Below are positions 27,147 to 39,200 of a stretch of DNA of 64,000 bases, one piece after another. The DNA is taken from the NCBI GenBank assembly GCA_958431155.1, contig OY288106.1:443937-507936 (forward strand), read 5' to 3'. A program made the translations under genes and the position numbers. The stretch's first letter is position 1. Every line of letters starts with the position of its first letter. The notes under the pieces were generated by a model. That model saw nothing but the letters and a program-made list of their open reading frames with translations. It made no database searches and was not told the DNA's origin. The stretch is from an uncultured candidatus Porisulfidus sp. Its GTDB lineage: Bacteria; Pseudomonadota; Gammaproteobacteria; Poriferisulfidales; Poriferisulfidaceae.

Positions 27147-27159
27147 GGGGGGGGGGGGG
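27147..27159 (+). repeat. Homopolymer run of 13 G in the leader of the giant gene
   Basis: Thirteen consecutive G lie 45 bp before the GTG start and downstream of the predicted promoter. Such runs slip during replication and often cause phase variation of surface proteins. Changing the count by one base does not create an in-frame N-terminal extension, because stops appear soon after the run with 12 or 14 G. Any effect would therefore be on transcription or translation initiation. A GGAG Shine-Dalgarno (27193-27196) lies 7 nt before the start. Confidence 0.85.
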
Positions 27160-27203
27160 TCGTTTAGGGCAAGGATGTTGAACGCCAGACATGGAGTGTC
27201 GTC

Positions 27204-30200
27204 GTGCGAAAGACAAGATGTGCGAGAAGTGCTGAATGCTCTCGCGGAGACGGTAGCGCGCATGGCGCCCCAAAAACGATCTCACGCCGCCACGCATGGT
27301 GTGGCGCGGTAGCGGTTTTGCTGCTTGGAGCCTCCACTCTCGCCCACGCGCAGGGAGTGACGGTGTCGGTGGCGGATCCGTTCAATGTACCGGAGGGCGG
27401 TAACGCCACCTACACGGTGGTGCTGGACACGGAACCGACGGCGGCGGTGACGGTGACGGTGGCAAGGACGTTGGCCAGCGATGCCGACCTGACGGCGAGT
27501 CCGACCATGCTGACCTTCAGTACCACGGACTGGGAGACGACGCAGACGGTGACGGTCGCAGCGGATGAGGACGACGACGGGCTGGCCGGCATGGCGACCT
27601 TCACGCACACGGCGGCGAGCGCCGACCCCGGCTACGACACCGAGCTCAGTATCGACTCAGTGACCGCGACCGAAGTCGACAACGACCCCGGGGCGAAGTT
27701 TACGCTGCCGACAAATCCGCTCCGTGTGCCGGAGGGTGGCAGTGCCGAGTACACGGTAGTGCTGAACGCCGCGCCGACGGCGGCGGTGACGGTGACGGTG
27801 GCGAAGGGCGCGAACAGCGATGCCGACCTGACGGCGAGTCCGACCACGCTGACCTTCAGTACCACGGACTGGGATACGGCGCAGACGGTAACGGTGTCGG
27901 CGACCGAGGACGACGACGGGCGGGATGGCGTAGGGAGTTTACAACACACCTCGGACAGTTCCGATACCGAGTACGCCAGTCTTAGCCTCGGTTTGGTCAG
28001 CTTATTGGAAGCCGACGACGACCGCGGGGTGACGGTGGCGGTGGCGGATCCGTTCAATGTGCCGGAGGGCGGCAGCGCCACCTACACGGTGGTGCTGGAC
28101 ACGGAACCGAGGGTGGCGGTGGCGGTGACGGTGGCGAAGGTCGCGGGCGGCGATGCCGACCTGTCGGCGAGCCCGACCACGCTGACCTTCGACGACACGG
28201 ACTGGAATACGGCGCAGACGGTGACGATCTCCGCAGCGACAGACACCGACGGGCTGGACGGCACGGCGACCTTTAATCACACGTCGGCGAGCGCCTCCGT
28301 CGGCTACGACGGCCTCAGCATCGACTGGGTGGCGGCGACCGAAGCCGACGACGACCGCGGGGTGACGGTGGCGGTGGCGGATCCGTTCGATGTGCCGGAG
28401 GGCGGCAGCGCCACCTACACGGTGGTGCTGGACACGGAACCGACGGCGGCGGTGATGGTGGCGGTGACGAAGGTCGTGGGCGGCGATGCTGACCTGACGG
28501 CGAGTCCGACCATGCTGACCTTCAGCACCACGGACTGGGAGACGGTACAGACGGTGACGATCTCCGCCGCGACAGACACCGACGGGCTGGACGGCACGGC
28601 GACCTTTATTCACAGGTCGGCGAGCTCCTACGCCGGCTACCACGGCCTCAGCATCGACTGGGTGGCGGCGACCGAAGCCGACGACGACCGCGGGGTGACG
28701 GTGGCGGTGGCGGATCCGTTCAATGTGCCGGAGGGCGGCAGCGCCACCTACACGGTGGTGCTGGACACGGAACCGACGGCGGCGGTGACGGTGACGGTGG
28801 CGAAGGTCGCGGGCGGCGATGCCGACCTGACGGCAAGTCCGACCGCGCTGACCTTCAGCACCGCGAACTGGGAGACGGTACAGACGGTGACGGTGTCGGC
28901 GGCCGAGGACGCCGGCCGGCTGGACGGCACGGCGACCTTCACGCACACGTCGGCGAGCGCCGACACCGGCTACGACACCGAGCTCAGTATCGACTCAGTG
29001 ACCGCGACCGAAGCCGAGAACGATGCCGGGGCGAAGTTTACGGTGCCGACGCATCCGCTCCGTGTGGCGGAGGGCGGCAGCGCCGAGTACACGGTGGCGC
29101 TGAACACCGCGCCGACGGCGGCGGTGACGGTGACGGTGGCAAGGACGATGGGTAGCGATGCCGACCTGACGGCGAGCCCGAACATGCTGACCTTCAGCAC
29201 CACGGATTGGGAGACGGCGCAGACGGTGACGGTGTCGGCGACCGAGGATGCCGACGGGGTGGACGGCGCGGCGGGCTTACAACACACCTCGGACAGTTCC
29301 GATACCGAGTACGCCGGTCTTAGCCTCGCTTTGGTCAGAGTATACGAAGCCGACGACGACCGCGGGGTGACGGTGTCGGAGATGGAGATCTCTGTGCCGG
29401 AGGGCGGCAGCGCCACCTACACGGTGGTGCTGGACACGGAACCGACGGCGGCGGTGGCGGTGGCAGTGGCGAAGGTCGCGGGCGGCGATGCTGACCTGAC
29501 GGCGAGTCCGACCGCGCTGACCTTCAGCACCGCGAACTGGGAGACGGTACAGACGGTGACGATCTCCGCCGCGACAGACACCGACGGGCTGGACGGCACG
29601 GCGACCTTTAATCACACGTCGACGAGCTCCTACGCCGGCTACCACCGCCTTAGCATCGACTCGGTGATCGCAACCGAAGCCGACGACGACCGCGGCGTGA
29701 CGGTGGCGCCGACAGAGATCTCTGTACCGGAGGGCGGCAGCGCCGAGTACACGGTAGTGCTGGACACGGAACCGACGGCGACGGTGACGGTGACGGTGGC
29801 GAAGGCCGCGGGCGGCGACGCCGACCTGACGGCGAGCCCGGCCACGCTGACCTTCAGCACCAGGGACTGGTTGGCGGCGCAGACGGTAGCGATCACCGCG
29901 GCGGCGGACACCGACGGGCTGGACGGCACGGCGACTTTCGAGCACACCTCGGCGAGCTCCGACCCTGGCTACACCGGTCTCGGCATCGACTCGGTGGAGG
30001 CGACCGAAGCCGACGATGACCGCGGGGTGACGGTGTCGAAGACGAAGGTCGATGTGCCCGAGGGGGGCAGCGCCACCTACACGGTGGTGCTGGACACGGA
30101 ACCGGCGGCGGCGGTGACGGTGACGGTGTCGAAGGCCGCGGACGGTGACGCCGACCTGACGGCGAGTCCGACCAAGTTGACCTTCAGCACCACGGACTGG

Positions 30201-33200
30201 GATGTGGCGCAGACGGTGACGGTGTCGGCGGTCGAGGACGACGACGGGCGGGACGGCACGGCAATCTTCGAGCACACCTCGGCAAGCTCCGACCCCGGCT
30301 ACACCGGCCTCATCATCGGCGAGGTGGGGGCGATCGAAGCCGACGACGACCGCGGGGTGACGGTGGCGGTGGCGGATCCGTTCAATGTGCCGGAGGGCGG
30401 CAGCGCCACCTACACGGTGGTGCTGGACACGGAACCGGGGCTGGAGGTGACGGTGACGGTGGTGAAGGCCGCGGGCGGCGACGCCGACCTGACGGCGAGC
30501 CCGGCCACGCTGACCTTCAGCACCACGGACTGGTCGACGGCACAGACGGTGACGATCTCCGCGGCGACGGACACCGACGGGCTGGCCGGCACGGCGACTT
30601 TCGAGCACACCTCGGAGAGTTCCGACACTGAATACCGCGGCCTCAGCATCAACCCGGTGACCGCGACCGAAGTCGAACCCGGGGTGACGGTGGCGTCGAC
30701 AGAGATCTCTGTACCGGAGGGCGGCAGCGCCGAGTACACGGTAGTGCTGAACACCGCGCCAACGGCGGCGGTGACGGTGACGGTGGCGAAGGCCGCAGGC
30801 GGCGATGCGGACCTGACGGCGAGCCCAACCACGCTGACCTTCAGCACCACGGACTGGTCGACGGCGCAGACGGTGACGATCGCCGCGGCGACGGACACCG
30901 ACGGGCTGGTCGGTACGGCGACCTTCGAACACACCTCGGAGAGTTCCGACACCGGCTACGCCGGCCTCAGCATCGACTCGGTGGTGGCGACTGAAGTCGA
31001 GCCCGGGGTGACGGTGGCGCCGACAGAGATCTCTGTACCGGAGGGCGGCAGCGCCGAGTACACGGTAGTGCTGAACGCCGCGCCGACGGCGGCGGTGACG
31101 GTGACGGTGGGGAAGGCCGCAGGCGGTGATGCCGACCTGACAGCGAGCCCAACCACGCTGACCTTCAGCACCACGGACTGGTCGACGGCGCAGACGGTGA
31201 CGATCGCCGCGGCGACGGACACCGACGGGCTGGACGGCACGGAGACCTTCAGGCACACGGAGGAGAGTTCCGACTCCAACTACCACCGCCTCAGCATCGA
31301 CTCGGTGATCGCAACCGAAGCCGACGACGACCGCGGCGTGACGGTGGCACCGACAGAGATCTCTGTACCGGAGGGCGGCAGCGCCGAGTACACGGTAGTG
31401 CTGGACACGGAACCGACGGCGACGGTGACGGTGACGGTGGCGAAGGCCGCGGGCGGCGACGCCGACCTGACGGCGAGCCCGGCCACGCTGACCTTCAGCA
31501 CCAGGGACTGGTTGGCGGCGCAGACGGTAACGATCACCGCGGCGGCGGACACCGATGGCCTGGATGGCACGGCGACTTTCACGCACACGGCAATGAGCGA
31601 CGACGCCGGCTACGGCGGCCTCATCATCGACTCGGTGGAGGCGGCCGAAGCCGACGACGACCGCGAGGTGACGGTGTCGCGGACGAGTCTCACTGTGACC
31701 GAGGGCGGTATTTACGGCAGATACGTGGTGGTGCTGGCGACCGCGCCGACGGCGGCGGTGACGGTGACGGTGGCGAAGGTCGCGGGCGGCGATGCCGACC
31801 TGACGGCGAGCCCGACCACGCTGACCTTCAGCACCGCGAATTGGGATATGCCGCAGAGTGTGATGGTGACGGCGGTCGAGGACGATGATAATTTGGACGG
31901 CACGGCGACCTTCGAGCACACGGCGACGAGCTCCGACGCCGGCTATGCCGGCCTCAGCATCAACCCGGTGACCGCGACCGAAGCCGACAACGACCCCAGA
32001 GTGAGGCTGTCGCCGACGACGATCGATGTGGACGAGGGCGGCAGCGACAGCTACTACGGGATGGGGCTGACGGCCCCGCCGATGGCGGCGGTGACGGTGA
32101 CGGTGACGAAGGCGGCGGGCGGCGATGCCGACCTGACGGCAAGTCCGACCACGCTGACCTTCAGCACCACGAACTGGGGTATTAGGCAGGCGGTGCGGGT
32201 GAGGGCGGCCGAGGACGCCGACGGGCTGGACGGCACGGCGACCTTCACGCACACGGCGGCGAGCACCGACCTCAACTACGACGGCCTCAGCATCGCCTCG
32301 GTGACCGCGACCGAAATCGACAACGATCCTACCGGGGTGACGGTGATGGCGGCGGATCCGTTCACTGTGGATGAGGGCGACACCGCCACCTATACAGTGC
32401 GGCTGGCGACCGAGCCGGCATATCCGGTGAAGGTGACGGTGTCGAAAGTCGCGGGCGGCGACGGCGACCTGACGGCGAGTCCGGCCACGCTGACCTTCGA
32501 CGACACGGACTGGAATACGGCGCAGACGGTGACGGTGTCGGCGGCCGAGGACGACGACGGGTGGGCGGGCACGGCGACCTTCGAGCACGCGGCGGCGAGC
32601 ACCGACCTCAACTACGATATCACCAGCATCGCCTCGGTGACCGCGACCGAAATCGACAACGATCCCATCGGGGTGACGGTGTTGGCGGCGGGTCCGTTCA
32701 CTGTGGCCGAGAGCGGCAGCGCCACCTACACGGTGAAGCTGGACACGGCACCGGCGGCGGCGGTGACGGTGACGGTGACGGCGGTCGGCGATGACGACCT
32801 GACGGCGAGTCCGACCACGCTGACCTTCGACGACACGGACTGGAATACGGCGCAGACGGTGACGGTGTCGGCGGCCGAGGACGCCGACCGGCTGGACGGC
32901 ACGGCGAGGTTCTTGCACGAGTCGGCAAGCTCCGACCCCGACTACCACGAGCTCGGCATCGACCAGGTGCCGGCGAACGAAAACGACAACGACGACCTGG
33001 TGACGGTGACGGTGGCGGATCCGTTCCGTGTGGCGGAGGATGGCAGCGCCACCTACACGATGGTGCTGGCGACCGCGCCGACGGCGGCGGTGACGGTGAG
33101 GGTGTTGCGGACCGCGCGCAGCGATACCGACCTGACGCGGAGCCCGGCTGAGCTGACCTTCAGCCCCACGGACTGGGAGACGGCGCAGACGGTGACGGTG

Positions 33201-36200
33201 TCGGCGCGCAGGGACGCCGACGGGCTGGACGGCACGGCGGTATTCGTTCACGACCCGCTTAGCTCCGACCCCAACTACGAAAGACTCAGCCTCAGCATCG
33301 ACCCGGTGACTGCGACCGAGGACGACGACGACCCCATCGGGGTGACGGTGTCGCGGGAGAGTCTCACTGCGGCCGAGGGCGGTAGCGACGGCAGATACAC
33401 GGTGCGGCTGGCGACCGAGCCGACGGCGGCGGTGACGGTGACGGTGACGAAGGCGGCGGGCGGCGATGCCGACCTGACGGCGAGCCCGACCACGCTGACC
33501 TTCAGCACCAGGGACTGGTTGGCGGCGCAGAATGTGTTCGTGAGGGCGGTCGAGGACGACGACGGGCTGGCGGGCACGGCGACCTTCGAGCACACGGCGG
33601 CAAGCTCCGACAGCACCTACGACACCACCGACACCCCGACCCTCAGCATCGCCTCGGTGACCGCGACCGAAATCGAGAACGACCTCATCGGGGTGACGGT
33701 GTCGGAGATGGAGATCTCTGTGTCGGAGGGCGGCAGCGCGACCTACACGGTGAAGCTGGACACGGCACCGGCGGCGGCGGTGACGGTGACGGTGACGGCG
33801 GGCGGCGATGCCGACCTGACGGCGAGCCCGACCACGCTGACCTTCGACGACACGGACTGGAATACGGTGCAGACGGTGACGGTGACGGCGGCCGAGGACG
33901 ACGACGGGCTGGACGGCACGGCGACCTTCACGCACACGGCGGATAGCTCCGACACCACCTACGACACCGATAACACCCTCAGCATCGACTCGGTGGAGGC
34001 GACCGAAGCCGACGACGACCGCGGGGTGACGGTGTCGGAGACGACGATCGATGTGGACGAGGGCGGCAGCGCCGAGTACACGGTGGTGCTGGACACGGAA
34101 CCGACGGCGGCGGTGACGGTGACGGTGTCGAAGGTCGCGGGCGGCGACGGCGACCTGACGGCGAGTCCGGCCACGCTGACCTTCACCGTCGGGAACAGCG
34201 GGAACTGGAATACGGCGCAGACGGTGACGGTGTCGGCGGCCGAGGACACCGAGGGGTTGGAGGGCACGGCGACCTTCGCGCACACGTCGGCGAGCGGCGA
34301 CGCCGGCTACGCCGGTCTCGGCATCGACTCGGTGGAAGCGACCGAAGTCGAGAACGACCCCGGGGTGAGGGTGACGGTGGCGGATCCGTTCCTTGTGGCG
34401 GAGGGCGGCAGCGCCACCTACACGGTGGCGCTGATGACCCAGCCGACGGCGGCGGTGACGGTGACGGTGTCGAAGGTCGCGGGCGACGACGACCTGACGG
34501 CGAGTCCGGCCACGCTGACCTTCACCGGCGGGAACAGCGGGAACTGGGACACGGCGCAGGTGGTGACGGTGACGGCGGCCGAGGACGACGACGGGCTGGC
34601 GGGCACGGCGACCTTCACGCACACGGCATCGAGTTCCGACTCCAATTACAACAACCTCACCGCCAACTTGACGGCGACCGAGATCGACACCTCCATCATC
34701 GGGGTGACGGTATCGGCGGCGGATCCGTTGCTTGTGGCCGAGGGCGGCCGCGCCGAGTACACGGTAGTGCTGGACACGCAGCCGACGGCGGCGGTGACGG
34801 TGACGGTGGCGAAGGCGGCGGGCGGCGATGCCGACCTGGCGGCGAGTCCGACCGAGCTGGTGTTCCGCCCGACGGACTGGGCGACGGCGCAGGCGGTGAC
34901 GGTGACGGCGGCCGAGGACGACGACGGGCGGGACGGCACGGCGACTTTCGAGCACAGCTCGGCGAGCGCCGACCCCGACTACGCCGACTTCGGCATCGGC
35001 TCGGTGGAGGCGAGCGAAGCCGACGACGATCGCGGGGTGACGGTGACGCCGACGGCGGTCATGGTGGCCGAGGGCGGCAGCGTCCCCTACACGGTGGTAC
35101 TGGACACGGGGCCGACGGCGGCGGTGACGGTGACGGTGACGGTGAGCGGCGATGCCGACCTGACGGCGAGTCCGACCACGCTGACCTTCGGCCCCACGGA
35201 CTGGGAGACGGCGCAGACGGTGACGATCGCAGCGGCGGTGGACGCCGATGCACTGGCCGGGACGGCGACCTTCGCGCACAGTTCGGCGAGCGCCGACGCC
35301 GGCTATGGCACCGGGCTCAGCATCGATTCGGTGGAAGCGAGCGAAGTCGAAGCCGGGGTGACGGTGTCGCGGGTGAGGGTCATGGTGCCGGAGGGCGGCA
35401 GCGCCCCCTACACGGTGGTGCTGGACACGCCGCCGAGGGCGGCGGTGACGGTGACGGTGCAGAGGGCCGCGGGCGGTGACGTCGACCTGACGCCGAGTCC
35501 GACCGGACTGGTCTTCGACGGCACGAACTGGAACCTGCCGCAGACGGTGACGGTGTCGGCGGCGGAGGACGCCGACCGGGTGAATGGCGTGGGGAATTTG
35601 GAGCACCGCTCGGCGAGCTTCGACCCCGACTACCACGCGCTCGACATCGCCGGGGTGTCAGCGCTCGAAGATGACAACGACGACCTGGTGATCGTGACGG
35701 TGCCGACGACGCCGTTGATCGTGGCGGAGGGCGGCAGCGCCCCCTACACGGTGGTGCTGGGCACGGCGCCGACGGCGGCGGTGACGGTGACGGTGGTGAC
35801 GTTCGGCGACGGCGACCTGGCGGCGAGCCCGGCCGAGTTGGTCTTCAGCCCCACGGACTGGGAGACGGCGCAGACGGTGACGGTGTCGGCGGCGGAGGAC
35901 GACGACGGGCTGGACAGCACGGCGGAATTCTCTCACTACTCGGCAAGCTCCGACAGCAACTACCAAGATGGCAACCTCGACATCGACTCGGTGGAGGCGA
36001 CCGAAACGGACAACGACCGCGGGGTGACGGTGTCGCGGGAGAAGGTCGCGGTGGCCGAGGGCGGCAGCGCCGAGTACACGGTGGTGCTGGACACGGCGCC
36101 GGCGGCGGCGGTGACGGTGACGGTGGCGAAGACCCTGGGCGGCGACGCCGACCTGACGGCGAGTCCGGGCGAACTGATCTTCGACGACACGAACTGGGAT

Positions 36201-39200
36201 GTGGCGCAGAATGTGACGGTGTCGGCGGCCGAGGACGACGACGGACTGAACGGCACGGCGACCTTCACGCACACGGCGGCGAGCGCCGACCCCGGCTACG
36301 ACACCGGGCTCAGTATCGATCCGGTGGTGGTGACCGAAACCGACGACGATCGCGGGGTGACGGTGGCGCCGACGACGGTCACGGTGCCGGAGGGCGGCAG
36401 CGCCCCCTACACGGTGGTGCTGGACACGCCGCCGACGGCGGCGGTGACGGTGACGGTGTCGAAGGTCGCGGGCGGCGATGCCGACCTGACGGCGAGTCCG
36501 GCCACGCTGACCTTCAGCCCCACGGACTGGGCGATGGCGCAGACGGTGACGATCGCAGCGGCGGTGGACGCCGACGGGCTGGACGGCACGGCGACTTTCG
36601 AGCACACGGCGACGAGCGACGACGCCGGCTACGCCGGCCTCGGCATCGGCTTGGTGGAAGCGGTCGAAGCGGAACCCGGGGTGACGGTGACGGCGGCGGA
36701 TCCGTTCCGGGTGCCGGAGAACAGCAGCGTCCCCTACACGGTGGTGCTGGACACGGCGCCGACGGCGGCGGTGACGGTGACGGTGACGGCGAGCGGCGAT
36801 GCCGACCTGACGGCGAGCCCGACCGCGCTGACCTTCGGCCCCGCGGACTGGGCGGTGGCGCAGACGGTGACGATCTCGGCGGCGGTGGATACCGATACGC
36901 TGGCGGGCACGGCGACCTTCGCGCACGCGGCGACCAGTTCCGACAGCATCTACAACGGCTTCGCCATCGCCTCGGTAGAAGCGACCGAGACCGAACCCGG
37001 GGTGACGGTGTCGCGGGAGAAGGTCGCGGTGGCCGAGGGCGGCAGCGTCCCCTACACGGTGGTGCTGGACGCGCGGCCGACGGCGGCGGTGACGGTGGCG
37101 GTGCAGAGGGCCGCGGGCCAGGATCAAGACGCCGACCTGACGGCGAGTCCGGGCGAGCTGATCTTCGACGACACGGACTGGAATGTGGCGCAGACGGTGG
37201 TGGTGTCGGCGGCCGAGGACGCCGACGGGCTGGACGGCACGGCGACCTTCGAGCACACGGCGGCGAGCGCCGACACCGGCTACGACGGTTTTGCCATCGC
37301 CTCGGTGATCGCGGTCGAAGTGGACGACGACCGCGGGGTGACGGTGACGGCGGCGGATCCGTTCCTGGTGCCGGAGGGCGGCAGCGCCGAGTACACGGTG
37401 GTGCTGGACACGGAACCGACGGCGGCGGTAATGGTGACGGTGGCGAAGGTCGCGGGCGACGACGCTAGCCTGACGGCGAGTCCGGCCGTGCTGACCTTCA
37501 GCCCCGCGAACTGGTCGGATGAGCAGACGGTGACGATCTCGGCGGCGGCGGACGCCGATACGCTGGCGGGCACGGCGACCTTCACGCACACCTCGGCGAG
37601 CGCCGACCCGGGCTACCGCGGCCTCCGCATCGACGCGGTGGAAGCGAGCGAAGTCGAACCCGGGGTGACGGTGTCGCGGGAGACGGTCACCGCGCCGGAG
37701 GGCGGCAGCGCCACCTACACGGTGGTGCTGGACGTCGAGCCGACGGCGGCGGTGACGGTGACGGTGACGGCGAGCGGCGATGCCGACCTGACGGCGAGTC
37801 CGAACGCGCTGACCTTCGGCTCCGCGAACTGGTCGGATGAGCAGACGGTGACGATCTCGGCGGCGGCGGACGCCGACGAGCTGGCGGGCACGGCGACCTT
37901 CGAACACACGTCGGCGAGCGCCGACACCGGCTACGACACCACCGCCGGCCCCCCGACCCTCGGCATCGCCGCGGTGGTCGCGACCGAAGCGGAACCCGGG
38001 GTGGCGGTGTCGCGGGAGAGGATCTTTGCGACCGAGGGCATTTTCAGCAGCGAGTACGAACTGGTGCTGGACACGCCGCCGACGGCGGCGGTGACGGTGA
38101 CGGTGTCGAAGGCCGCGGGCGGCGACGCCGACCTGACGGTGAGTCCGGCCGAACTGACCTTCAGCGCCGCGAACTGGAATCTGCCGCAGAGGGTGACCGT
38201 GTCGGCGCTCGACGACGACGACGGGCTGAGTGGCACGGCGACCTTCGAGCACACCCCGACGAGTTCCGACACCACCTACAACAACCTCATCATCGACCCG
38301 GTGGTCGCGGCCGAAATCGACAACGACAGTTTGACCGTCAGCGTGGCGGCGGATTCCGCATCGGTGAATGAAGGCGCCGCCGCGCGCTTCACGGTGACGG
38401 TGAACGGCGGCGTGACCAGCGAGGAGTTGACGGTCGGGTTCACGCTCTCCGGCACGGCGACCGCCGGCGACGACTACACGGCGCCGGGCTCGACCGTGTT
38501 GACCTTCGCGGCGGGTACCTCCAGCGGCAGCCTTTCGATCGCCACCATCGAGGACGCGGTGCTGGACGACGGCGAGACGCTGATCGTCACCCTGTCGAGC
38601 CTGTCCGACACCGCCGACCCGGTGACCCTCGGGATGCCCGACAGCGCGACGGCGACGATCGGCGACGGCAGCCTGGTGACGCTGAGCCTGTCCGACGCGA
38701 CGGTGGACGAGGGCGAGCCGGCGGAGTTCACGGTCACGATGTCGGGCCGCGTGGCGCGCGAGGTGACGGTCGACTGGACGACGGCGGACGACACCGCGAC
38801 GGCGCCCGAGGACTACGCGGCGGCCTCCGGGCGCCTGACCTTCAGGCCGGACGAACCGCTGACCCGGACCCTGACGGTGCAGACCTCGGGCGACGCCCGG
38901 GCGGAAGGCGAGGAGACCTTCGTGGTGCGGCTGTCGAACCCGACCGACGTCTCGGGCATGAGTCTCGATGACGACCCGGTGGGGACCGGAACGATCCGGG
39001 ACGACGTCGAGGCCGCGGCGCGGGCGCGGCATGACCGGGTCAACCGGGAGGTACTGCCGCAGCTGACCCAGGCGATGGCCGCCAGCACGCTGTCGGCGAT
39101 TACCGGGCGCATCGACGCGGCGATCTCGGACACGCCGGCGGCGGCCACGAACCTGCTGGACCTGTCCGACCTCGACCGCCTGCTGCGATCCAGCGGACAG

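Noticed and set aside
27130..27312. Short frame running through the poly-G tract into the giant gene
   Set aside because: Considered as a phase-variable N-terminal extension. With 12 or 14 G it meets a stop soon after the run, so it cannot be joined in frame to the giant gene.
29277..35636. Antisense open frame of 2119 codons on the minus strand
   Set aside because: It is a product of the 333-bp repeat and GC-rich codons of the giant gene. Its translation is a low-complexity Arg/His/Val repeat with no known domain.
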